Source: JAVBRU01 sp031547595 (GTDB lineage: Bacteria; Bacillota; Clostridia; Christensenellales; Aristaeellaceae). Taken from it: a stretch of DNA of 53,080 nucleotides. The stretch spans positions 1 to 53,080 of the forward strand of contig JAVBRU010000093.1 in NCBI GenBank assembly GCA_031547595.1. The letters run 5' to 3'. Both the position numbers and the translations under genes were made by a program. Positions within the stretch are counted from its first letter, which is position 1. Each line of letters begins with the position of its first letter. Positions 22,938 through 30,171 of this stretch are shown here, in pieces. The notes under the pieces are model-generated. The model saw only the letters and a list, made by a program, of their open reading frames with translations. It did no database searches and was not told the origin of the DNA.

Positions 22938-23501
22938 ATGAAATACGCGAAAAAGCTGGTGGGGGAGAAGGTGTATCTCTCGCCCATGCATCCCGATGAT
23001 GCCGAAACCTATGTGCGCTGGCTGAATGATTTTGCCGTGACGGACGGCCTTGGCAGCTCGCCCCGGATCATGAATGCCGTGGCCGAGCAGGAGTGGATTG
23101 TCAGCAACCTCAAATCCCTTGCACCACAATTTGCTATTGTGCGGCTTTCTGATGATGTGCTGCTGGGCAATTGCGGGATCGATAGCATCTCATCCCCCAG
23201 CATGCATGCCATGGTGGGGCTGTTTATTGGCGAGAAAGCGAACCGCGGCCAGGGCTATGGCACCGAAGCGCTGCGCCTGCTGCTCAGCTACGGGTTCTAT
23301 TATTTGAACCTGCACAACATCATGCTGAAGGTGTTTTCTTTCAATGAAAACGCCATCCGTGTATACGAAAAGGTGGGCTTCAGGGAGTTTGGCCGCCGCC
23401 GGGAGAGCTGCTATCTGGACGGCAAATATTATGATGATGTGCACATGGACATCCTGAAAAGCGAGTTCCCCATCAACTACATCCGCAACGTCAATCAGTG
23501 A
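22938..23501 (+). CDS. GNAT-family acetyltransferase (RimJ/RimL-type) in the Bce operon, 187 aa
   Basis: A cytoplasmic acetyl-CoA-dependent acetyltransferase of the RimJ/RimL/SpeG-like group. The layout is typical: GEKVYLSPMHPDDAETYVRW at the N-terminus, the acetyl-CoA loop NRGQGYGTEALRLLLSYGF, and the closing HNIMLKVFSFNENAIRVYEK with VGF. AAAGGAGGGG lies 7 bases before the ATG at 22938. Only 4 bases separate it from the response regulator, so it is part of the same transcript. GNATs are not standard parts of Bce modules; it could modify the antibiotic, a lipid or a protein, but no evidence in the sequence picks one. Confidence 0.9.
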   Translation: MKYAKKLVGEKVYLSPMHPDDAETYVRWLNDFAVTDGLGSSPRIMNAVAEQEWIVSNLKSLAPQFAIVRLSDDVLLGNCGIDSISSPSMHAMVGLFIGEKANRGQGYGTEALRLLLSYGFYYLNLHNIMLKVFSFNENAIRVYEKVGFREFGRRRESCYLDGKYYDDVHMDILKSEFPINYIRNVNQ

Positions 23502-23505
23502 TGCC

Positions 23506-24177
23506 ATGCACAAGATATTGATTGTAGAGGACGATCCGGCCATTGCCGGCGCTATCCAGGCTCACCTGACGGCCTGGGATTTTGACGCGCGCATCGTGCA
23601 GGATTTTCGCGCCGTGCTGGAGGATGTGGCGGTTTTCCAGCCGCAGCTTGTGATCCTGGATATCTCGCTGCCCTTCTATAACGGCTATCACTGGTGCCAG
23701 GAGATCCGAAGGCTCTCCAAGGTGCCCATTTTGTTTTTGTCCTCCGCTTCCGACAGCCTCAACATCGTGATGGCCATGCAGATGGGCGGGGATGATTTTG
23801 TGGTCAAGCCCTTTGACCTGTCCGTACTGACGGCCAAGGTACAGGCGCTTTTGCGCCGTGCGTATGAGTTTGCGGGCGATTCGCATCTGATTGTGCATCA
23901 GGGTGCCGTACTGGATGTGAACCGCGCGTCCTTGAACTTCCAGGGGCAGACGGCGGAGCTGACCAAGAATGAGCTTCGGATTTTGCAAACGCTGATGGAG
24001 CACAAGGGCGCGGTGGTGCGAAGGGACGATCTGATGGCGCGGCTGTGGGAGACGGACTGTTTTATTGACGAGAACACGCTGACCGTCAATGTGACGCGCC
24101 TTCGCAAAACCCTCGAGGGCATCGGCCTGACGGATTACATAGAAACCAAAAAAGGGATAGGGTATCGGGTGCGATAA
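23506..24177 (+). CDS. BceR-like response regulator (OmpR/PhoB family)
   Basis: This is the cytoplasmic partner of the intramembrane-sensing kinase encoded next. The receiver has the acidic pocket VEDD, the phospho-acceptor Asp52 (VILDISLP), the signalling Ser/Thr strand FLSSAS and Lys in VVKPFD. The C-terminal winged helix has ELTKNELRILQTLMEHKGAV and ENTLTVNVTRLRKTLEGIGL. At 223 residues it fits BceR, PsdR and similar proteins. It is expected to bind the TGACA-N4-TGTAA box upstream of the transporter genes. The next gene starts 3 bases later. Confidence 0.94.
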   Translation: MHKILIVEDDPAIAGAIQAHLTAWDFDARIVQDFRAVLEDVAVFQPQLVILDISLPFYNGYHWCQEIRRLSKVPILFLSSASDSLNIVMAMQMGGDDFVVKPFDLSVLTAKVQALLRRAYEFAGDSHLIVHQGAVLDVNRASLNFQGQTAELTKNELRILQTLMEHKGAVVRRDDLMARLWETDCFIDENTLTVNVTRLRKTLEGIGLTDYIETKKGIGYRVR

Positions 24178-24180
24178 ACG

Positions 24181-25155
24181 ATGAAAACGCTGCTTCTGTA
24201 TGTGCGCAGCCGCTTTTGGATGCTGCTGGCCTTTGGCCTTGGCACTGGGGTGTTTGCGCTGGTGGTGCATTTGAACAATCTGCCCTTGGAGGCGGTGGGG
24301 TATGCCGCGCTGCTCAGCGGCTGTGTGCTGCTGGCCTTTGGCGTGGCGGATTTTATACGCTTTGCCGTGTATATGCGACGCTTGCAGCACCTCAGCGCCG
24401 ATACGCCGGGCTGGACGGACGCGTTGCCGCAGACTTTCGACCCCGTGCAGGCGAGGTATCACACACTCCTGTGCGCGCAGGCGGAGGCGCAAGCCGCGCT
24501 GGTTCTTCAATACGAGCGCGCGGCGCTGGACATGACGGATTATTACACCCTGTGGACGCACCAGATTAAAACGCCCATTGCCGCGCTTCGGCTGCTATTG
24601 CCAAGCGACAGTGATGCCGCGCAGCAAGAGCTTTTCAAGATTGAGCAGTATACCGATTTGACGCTCACCTATCTTCGCCTGTTTGCCGATAACAACGATT
24701 TTGTGTTCAAGCCAACAGACATCGATACTGTGATCAAGGCAGCGGTGCGCAAGTACGCCAGGCTGTTCATCCTCAAAAAACTGCCCCTGCAATACGAAGA
24801 AACGCATGTGACGGTGGTGACGGACGAAAAGTGGCTGGGCTTTATCATCGAGCAGCTGCTCAGCAACGCCCTCAAATACACCCGCCAGGGCGGCATCGCC
24901 ATCCGCTTGGAAGAGGATGCGCTGCACATTGCCGATACGGGCATTGGCATCGCGCCGGAGGATTTGCCTCGTATTTTTGAAAAAGGCTATACCGGCTATA
25001 ACGGCCGGGGCGAGCAAAAGTCCACCGGTATCGGACTGTATCTGGCAAAACGCGCAGCGGATAAACTGAAGCATTCGCTTTCCGTGCAGTCCACCATGGG
25101 TGTTGGCACCACGGTATCCATCGGCCTGTACCGCCCCAATGTGACAGATGTGTAA
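24181..25155 (+). CDS. BceS-like intramembrane-sensing histidine kinase, 324 aa
   Basis: The kinase has two N-terminal membrane helices (about 12-30 and 38-58) with almost no extracellular loop, the mark of kinases that sense flux through a BceAB-type transporter and not the drug itself. The dimerisation helix carries the phospho-acceptor His127 in LWTHQIKTPIAALR. The ATPase domain shows the N box (IIEQLLSNALKYTRQG), G1 (ADTGIGIAPEDL), F box (RIFEKGYTG) and G2 (STGIGLYLAKR). The stop codon is within the TGTAA half of the predicted BceR box. Confidence 0.94.
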   Translation: MKTLLLYVRSRFWMLLAFGLGTGVFALVVHLNNLPLEAVGYAALLSGCVLLAFGVADFIRFAVYMRRLQHLSADTPGWTDALPQTFDPVQARYHTLLCAQAEAQAALVLQYERAALDMTDYYTLWTHQIKTPIAALRLLLPSDSDAAQQELFKIEQYTDLTLTYLRLFADNNDFVFKPTDIDTVIKAAVRKYARLFILKKLPLQYEETHVTVVTDEKWLGFIIEQLLSNALKYTRQGGIAIRLEEDALHIADTGIGIAPEDLPRIFEKGYTGYNGRGEQKSTGIGLYLAKRAADKLKHSLSVQSTMGVGTTVSIGLYRPNVTDV

Positions 25156-25215
25156 GGTTGCGCGCCGTTTTGTAAGACAATTCGATTTTTTTTTTGATGC
25201 GCCGGCGCTTATACT
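25142..25215 (+). promoter_or_regulatory. BceR-type operator and promoter for the ABC transporter genes
   Basis: TGACA-GATG-TGTAA (25142-25155) is an exact match to the TNACA-N4-TGTAA box known for BceR-like regulators. A second TGTAA half-site at 25171-25175 lies 20 bp, two helical turns, downstream. A -10 TATACT is at 25210-25215 with no good -35 box, as expected for an activator-dependent promoter. Confidence 0.65.
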
Positions 25216-25250
25216 AACGCTGTAATCTCTCAGAGGGGGTATTGAAGCGC

Positions 25251-26018
25251 ATGGCTATTTTGGAAGTCAACAATCTCAAAAAAACGTACACCACCCGCTT
25301 TGGCGGCAATCAGGTGCAGGCGCTCAAAAACGTCTGTTTCACGGTGGAGGAAGGCGAATATGTGGCCATCATGGGCGAAAGCGGCTCGGGCAAGACCACG
25401 CTGCTGAACCTGCTGGCCGCGCTGGACAGGCCTACCGGCGGCGAAGTGCTGCTGGAAGGGCATGGCATCAGCGGCCTCAACGAAAAAGAAATTTCGGCCT
25501 TCCGCCGCGATCATCTGGGCTTTGTGTTCCAGGATTTTAACCTGCTGGACACGTTCAACCTGAAGGACAATATCTTTTTGCCGCTGGTGCTGGCGGGCAC
25601 GGCCTATAACGAGATGGCACAGCGCCTGGCACCGCTGGCGCAAAAGCTGAGCATTGGCGATATTCTGAACAAATATCCCTATGAAGTGTCCGGCGGGCAA
25701 AAGCAGCGTGCCGCCATTGCGCGCGCGCTGATCACCCGGCCGCGCCTGGTGTTGGCCGACGAGCCGACCGGTGCGCTGGATTCCAAATCCGCAGAGGAAC
25801 TGCTCAAGCTCTTTGGCAAGATCAACGAGGATGGGCAGACGCTGCTGATGGTCACCCACTCGGTACGCGCAGCCAGCCACGCCAAGCGCGTGCTGTTCCT
25901 GCGCGATGGCGAGGTGTTCCACCAGCTCTACAAGGGCGCATCGTCTGATGACGAGCTGTTCCGCAAGATTTCCGACACGCTGTCGGTATTGGCGTCAGGC
26001 GGTGAAGCCCGTGCGTAA
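25251..26018 (+). CDS. BceA-like ABC transporter ATP-binding protein
   Basis: The 255-residue ATPase has Walker A GESGSGKTT (residues 42-50), Q-loop FVFQDFNLLD, signature VSGGQKQR, and Walker B with D-loop LVLADEPTGALDS, all of the MacB/LolD/BceA type. In Bce modules it powers removal of cell-wall-active peptides from lipid II-cycle intermediates and drives signalling to the kinase. AGAGGGGG lies 11 bases before the ATG at 25251; a TTG at 25242 is too close to it. The 3' end overlaps the permease start by 8 bases. Confidence 0.95.
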   Translation: MAILEVNNLKKTYTTRFGGNQVQALKNVCFTVEEGEYVAIMGESGSGKTTLLNLLAALDRPTGGEVLLEGHGISGLNEKEISAFRRDHLGFVFQDFNLLDTFNLKDNIFLPLVLAGTAYNEMAQRLAPLAQKLSIGDILNKYPYEVSGGQKQRAAIARALITRPRLVLADEPTGALDSKSAEELLKLFGKINEDGQTLLMVTHSVRAASHAKRVLFLRDGEVFHQLYKGASSDDELFRKISDTLSVLASGGEARA

Positions 26019-28041
26019 GCATTTGTATACGCGCCTGGCTGTGGCCAATATGGTCAACAACCGGCGCACCTATGTGCCGTATTTGCTCACCTGCATAATC
26101 ACGGTGGCCACGTTTTTTGTGATGCATCTGTTGGCCAGCGATCAGGGGGTACTCGCCCTGCCCGCTGGCGGGCGCACGCTACGGGTCATTCTCAATATGG
26201 GCATCTGGGTCATTATGCTGTTTGCCGCCATCTTTTTGTTCTACACCCATTCTTTTTTGATCAAGCGCCGCAACAAAGAGCTGGGCCTGTACAACATCCT
26301 GGGTATGGAAAAAAAGCATCTGGCCAAATTGATGGCGTTGGAAACGCTGTTCACCGCGGTGATAGCATTGGTGGTGGGGATGGCGCTGGGGCTGTTGATG
26401 TCGCAGCTGCTGCTACTATTGCTGCTGAAGCTGATGAATGTCTCGCTGACATTTACGCTGACCTTCTCATGGGCTTCTGTGGCATTCACCTGCGTGCTCT
26501 TTGGTGCGATCTTTTTGCTGACGCTGTTGTATGCACTGTGGCGGGTGTACCGCTTCAACCCCATAGAGCTGCTCAAAGAGGGCAGCACGGGCGAGCGGGA
26601 GCCGAAAAACAAATGGCTGGTTACCTTACTGGGGGTATTGACACTTGGCGCAGGCTATACCCTGGCGATTATAATTGATGACCCTGCTACGGCGATCATG
26701 CTATTTTTTGTCGCGGTGATATTGGTGATCATCGGCACGTATCTGCTGTTCACAGCGGGCAGTGTGACGCTGCTCAAAATATTGCGTAAAAACAAAAAGT
26801 ATTACTATCAGCCCAATCACTTTATATCGGTATCGGGCATGATGTACCGTATGAAGCGAAACGCCGTCGGCCTTGCCAACATCTGCATCCTGTCTACCAT
26901 GGTGTTGGTGATGATGTCTTCCACCACGGCTCTGATGGCGGGCATTGAGAAACTGCTGGATCAGAGCTATCCGCATCAGTATGAACTGAGGCTCGGGGGC
27001 GAGATCAACGAGAACTCCACGCGGGCGTTTTACGAGATCATCAGCAAGACGCTGCAGGATCAAGGGGCTCAGCCGGATAACGAAGCGCGGATACACAAAA
27101 TCACGTCTCATTGCGATATATTGGCGGACAAATCGTTGCGGTTTGCACACCGGAGCGCGCAGGGCGAAGAAGCCGTGGATTTTAGCTGGGTTACCTTCCT
27201 GGATGAAGAAAGCTACAATGGTTTTTTGCATGCCGGCAGTGCCTTGGCAGCGGATGAAGTGATGGTGTTTGGGAATATGGGGCTGAACCCCGGCGATACA
27301 CTGCGCCTGGACAATGCCAGCTTCCGCGTGTATGCGGTGGGCGACGGCGAAGTGGTGGCTGAAAAGGTAGATCCGCATTATTTGCTGTATACACAGCCTC
27401 GCCTGTATATTGTGGCGACCGACCTGGATGTGATTTTGGAAGCGCTGGTCGATGCCGATTACTCTCAAGAGGATTATGTTTATCAGTTTGATACCAACCT
27501 GAACCGCGCAGAGCAGGAGAAACTGCATGCATCGCTCCAGACAGCATTGTATGGCGCAGGGTTTGGGGGTGAGCATGGCATCGCAACAGGCGAAAAGGCC
27601 TCCGTTTCTATCAACTCCCGCGCCAACTACGCACCGGTTGTATACGAGCTTTTTGCCGGGTTGTTCTTTCTGGGGCTGTTCCTGGGGCTGCTGTTCCTGA
27701 TGGCCACTGTGCTGATACTGTACTATAAACAGACCTCCGAGGGCTATGAAGACAAGGCGCGCTTTGCCATCATGCGCAGCGTGGGGCTCAGTAGGTCGGA
27801 AACAAAGCGCATTATCCATTCCCAAACGCTCACCCTGTTTTTCCTGCCATTGGTTGCAAGCTTCCTGCATCTCATTTTTGCCTTTCCTTTGATTCGCCTG
27901 ATGATGGATGCCATGCAAATGCCGCCCTCCACGCCGTTCCTGGCCTATGCCGTGGGCACCTGCGTGCTGTTTGCGGTGTTCTATGTGATTGTATACCTGC
28001 TCACTGCGCGCACGTATACCAAGATCGTAGGCGAGAAGTAA
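26011..28041 (+). CDS. BceB-like ABC transporter permease (FtsX domain), 676 aa
   Basis: The permease has ten predicted membrane helices and a large extracellular domain (about residues 310-540) between helices 7 and 8, the hallmark of BceB-type peptide detoxification permeases. FtsX-like segments are seen at about 60-205 and 545-670. The start is GTG at 26011 (MRKHLYTRLAVANMVNNRRT), which keeps the typical N-terminus and overlaps the ATPase gene by 8 bases; AGGCGG lies upstream. The extracellular domain would define the drug spectrum. A terminator follows at 28060-28090. The combination with the kinase lacking a sensor loop makes a Bce module near certain; the drug is unknown. Confidence 0.94.
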   Translation: MRKHLYTRLAVANMVNNRRTYVPYLLTCIITVATFFVMHLLASDQGVLALPAGGRTLRVILNMGIWVIMLFAAIFLFYTHSFLIKRRNKELGLYNILGMEKKHLAKLMALETLFTAVIALVVGMALGLLMSQLLLLLLLKLMNVSLTFTLTFSWASVAFTCVLFGAIFLLTLLYALWRVYRFNPIELLKEGSTGEREPKNKWLVTLLGVLTLGAGYTLAIIIDDPATAIMLFFVAVILVIIGTYLLFTAGSVTLLKILRKNKKYYYQPNHFISVSGMMYRMKRNAVGLANICILSTMVLVMMSSTTALMAGIEKLLDQSYPHQYELRLGGEINENSTRAFYEIISKTLQDQGAQPDNEARIHKITSHCDILADKSLRFAHRSAQGEEAVDFSWVTFLDEESYNGFLHAGSALAADEVMVFGNMGLNPGDTLRLDNASFRVYAVGDGEVVAEKVDPHYLLYTQPRLYIVATDLDVILEALVDADYSQEDYVYQFDTNLNRAEQEKLHASLQTALYGAGFGGEHGIATGEKASVSINSRANYAPVVYELFAGLFFLGLFLGLLFLMATVLILYYKQTSEGYEDKARFAIMRSVGLSRSETKRIIHSQTLTLFFLPLVASFLHLIFAFPLIRLMMDAMQMPPSTPFLAYAVGTCVLFAVFYVIVYLLTARTYTKIVGEK

Positions 28042-28059
28042 AGACACACAAACCTCGGG

Positions 28060-28090
28060 CTGCTGTGATCAAACACGGCAGTCTTTTTTT
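28060..28090 (+). terminator. Terminator of the Bce operon
   Basis: CTGCTGTG (28060-28067) pairs with CACGGCAG (28074-28081), followed by a run of nine T. Confidence 0.85.
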
Positions 28091-28111
28091 GTGGCATTTT
28101 ATATCATCATT

Positions 28112-28204
28112 CTTCCTATTAAATGTGCTTTTCAAGTTGACGTGCGGGCGTTCGTCTGCTATACTGATGACAGGAAATGATTAGTAACCATATTTAATAG
28201 GAAG
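28112..28204. repeat. 13-bp inverted repeat flanking a promoter
   Basis: CTTCCTATTAAAT (28112-28124) and its exact inverse ATTTAATAGGAAG (28192-28204) lie on each side of the promoter at 28137-28165, 67 bases apart. The right arm includes part of the leader ORF's ribosome site. Because the left arm is upstream of the promoter the two cannot pair in the mRNA, so DNA looping by a regulator is a possible role. Confidence 0.55.
28137..28165 (+). promoter_or_regulatory. Promoter for the decarboxylase beta-subunit operon
   Basis: TTGACG (28137-28142) and TATACT (28160-28165), 17-base spacer. The leader to the beta-subunit ATG at 28297 is about 125 bases. Confidence 0.75.
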
Positions 28205-28214
28205 GAGGGCAGTT

Positions 28215-28256
28215 ATGCGGCAAAGAAACTCGGCAAAGGGAAAGCAATCCATCTAA
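28215..28256 (+). CDS. Possible 13-codon leader peptide MRQRNSAKGKQSI
   Basis: A short ORF with a strong ribosome site (GGAAGGAGGG, 5 bases from the ATG) lies in the leader of the decarboxylase beta-subunit gene, 40 bases before its start. The peptide is basic and has no obvious run of one amino acid, so classical attenuation is not evident. The strength of the ribosome site is what makes it notable. Confidence 0.4.
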   Translation: MRQRNSAKGKQSI

Positions 28257-28296
28257 AACCGCCAGGCATTTTCAAATACGCTGTGAGGTAATGTGT

Positions 28297-29448
28297 ATGG
28301 ACTTTTTACAAAAATTTCCGCAATCCATGGGGTTGATGCAAATCACCCTTCCCCAATTGATTATGCTGGGCGTCGCGCTGCTGCTGGCCTATCTGGCCAT
28401 TGCAAAAAAATACGAGCCGCTGCTGCTGTTGCCGCTGGCCTTTGGCATGCTGATTGCCAACGTGCCGCTGGCCGGGCTGTCCGCCCATGATGAGGGCGGG
28501 CTGGTGTACTATTTATACAAGGGCATTGAGCTGGGCATTTATCCGCCCATGATCTTTTTGTGTATTGGCGCGATGACGGATTTTGAGCCGTTGATCGCAT
28601 CTCCCAAGAGCGCTTTGATCGGCCTTGGCGGGCAGCTGGGTATTTTTGTGGCCATGGGCGGTGCGCTGCTGCTGGGCAATTTGCTGGCCGCCATCATTCC
28701 GGGCACTGCGCCCTTCACCATGCAGGAGGCCGCCGTGATCGGCATGATCGGCAGCTCCGACGGCCCCACCTCCATCTACGCGGCAGACAGGCTGGCACCT
28801 GCGCTGCTGCCTACCATCGCCATTGCGGCATATTCTTACATGGCGCTGGTGCCGCTGATTCAGCCGCCCATTATGCGCGCGCTGACCACGCCCAAGGAAC
28901 GCGTGGTGGAAATGCCGCTGATGCGCAAGGTGAGCCGCAAGAAAAAGATTTTCTTCCCCTTTGCGGTCACACTCGCCACGCTGATTCTGGTGCCCTCTGC
29001 CGGCCCCCTGGTGTCCATGCTGATGCTGGGCAACCTGATCCGCGAATCCGGCGTGATGGATCGCCTGGTGCGTGCGCTGCAAAACGACCTGCTCAGCATC
29101 CTGACGCTGCTGATCGGCCTGTCCATTGGCGCAACCGCCACGGCGGAGCGCGTACTGAATCTGCAAACCATCCTGATCATCCTCTTGGGGCTGATCGCCT
29201 TTGCCTCTGGCACGGTGGGCGGCGTGCTGATTGCAAAGCTGTTGTGCAAGCTGACTGGCGGCAAGGTGAACCCCCTGATTGGCAATGCGGGCGTATCCGC
29301 CATGCCGATGGCCGCGCGCGTATCGCAAAAGCTGGGGCAGGAGTATAACCCGCATAACTACCTGCTGATGCATGCCATGGGCCCGATTGTGGCCAGCACG
29401 CTGGGCTCTGCCGTGATTGCCGGTATCTTTATCACGTTACTTGGTTGA
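28297..29448 (+). CDS. Sodium ion-translocating decarboxylase beta subunit (OadB/GcdB family)
   Basis: The beta subunit is the integral membrane part of biotin-dependent decarboxylases (oxaloacetate, glutaconyl-CoA, methylmalonyl-CoA) that couple decarboxylation to Na+ export. The 383-residue product has about ten membrane helices and the family motifs VIGMIGSSDGPTSIYAADRL (with the conserved Asp near residue 154) and NPLIGNAGVSAMPMAARVSQ. The ATG at 28297 is favoured over 28291 by its spacing from GAGGT. No alpha, gamma or biotin carrier subunit is in the window, so the enzyme's other parts must be elsewhere or the gene is an orphan. The PRTase-like gene follows 17 bases later. Confidence 0.93.
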   Translation: MDFLQKFPQSMGLMQITLPQLIMLGVALLLAYLAIAKKYEPLLLLPLAFGMLIANVPLAGLSAHDEGGLVYYLYKGIELGIYPPMIFLCIGAMTDFEPLIASPKSALIGLGGQLGIFVAMGGALLLGNLLAAIIPGTAPFTMQEAAVIGMIGSSDGPTSIYAADRLAPALLPTIAIAAYSYMALVPLIQPPIMRALTTPKERVVEMPLMRKVSRKKKIFFPFAVTLATLILVPSAGPLVSMLMLGNLIRESGVMDRLVRALQNDLLSILTLLIGLSIGATATAERVLNLQTILIILLGLIAFASGTVGGVLIAKLLCKLTGGKVNPLIGNAGVSAMPMAARVSQKLGQEYNPHNYLLMHAMGPIVASTLGSAVIAGIFITLLG

Positions 29449-29465
29449 CAGAAAGGAGAGTACGC

Positions 29466-30119
29466 ATGATTCAGGATTCTTTTATCGTATCTTCCCCCAA
29501 GAACAATGCCATCGCCATCCACGTCACCCCGGGGCATTTCACCACCAACAGCTCGCACATCAGCCACTATCTGGACATGAGCGAGCTGAAGAGCAACATG
29601 GCGGTTGCGCGCGATGTGGCGCGGCAGCTGGCCATCCCGTACCTGACCAGCACGCTTGTGGATACGGTGGTGTGCATGGAGGGCACGGAGATCATTGGCG
29701 CGTTCCTGGCTGAAGAGCTCTTGCAAGAGGGCAGCATGGTGATGAACAGCGGCGGCGAAATCCGCATCGTCACACCCATGAGCAACGTGAACGGGCAGCT
29801 GGTATTCACCAAGAGCGCGTATGCACATATCCGCGGCAAGCATATCCTTCTGCTGGTGGCCTCCGTGTCCAGCGGCAAAACGGTGGCGCGCGCCATGGAA
29901 TGCCTGGAATACTACGGTGGGCAGCTGGCGGGCATCTCCGCGTTGTTTGCAGCCGGGGCGGATGTGCAGGCGCATGCGATTTATGCGCTGTTCACAGAGG
30001 AGGACATCCCGGGGTACGAATACTCCCGCCCGTCCAAATGCCGCCAGTGTGAGGCAAAGATACCGCTGGACGCCATCATCAACAGCTTTGGCTATATGGA
30101 TTTGCCGCAGGAAGGATAG
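29466..30119 (+). CDS. Phosphoribosyltransferase-like protein (orotate PRTase fold), 217 aa
   Basis: The type I PRTase fold is suggested by the strand-loop LLLVASVSSGKTVARAMECL at about residues 122-145, in the place of the PRPP-binding motif. It is diverged: the usual pair of acidic residues before the loop is missing (VASVSSGKT where many have DDVxxTGxT). The C-terminus has a CRQCEAKIPLDAIINSFGYM segment with a CxxC that could bind metal. GAAAGGAGAG precedes the ATG at 29466. It is co-transcribed with the decarboxylase beta subunit. Loss of the acidic pair suggests altered or no transferase activity, perhaps a nucleotide-sensing role. Confidence 0.78.
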   Translation: MIQDSFIVSSPKNNAIAIHVTPGHFTTNSSHISHYLDMSELKSNMAVARDVARQLAIPYLTSTLVDTVVCMEGTEIIGAFLAEELLQEGSMVMNSGGEIRIVTPMSNVNGQLVFTKSAYAHIRGKHILLLVASVSSGKTVARAMECLEYYGGQLAGISALFAAGADVQAHAIYALFTEEDIPGYEYSRPSKCRQCEAKIPLDAIINSFGYMDLPQEG

Positions 30120-30171
30120 AGTTCCCTCCAGGCGAAAAATGTGATATACTGCGCATGAGGTGATAGTACAC

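Noticed and set aside
25156..25241. Sigma-A promoter with -35 TTGATG for the Bce transporter genes
   Set aside because: TTGATG lies only 10 bases from TATACT, too near for a -35; an activator-dependent promoter fits better.
28112..28204. Riboswitch upstream of the decarboxylase beta-subunit gene
   Set aside because: No known aptamer layout was recognised; the inverted repeat straddles the promoter and cannot form within one mRNA.
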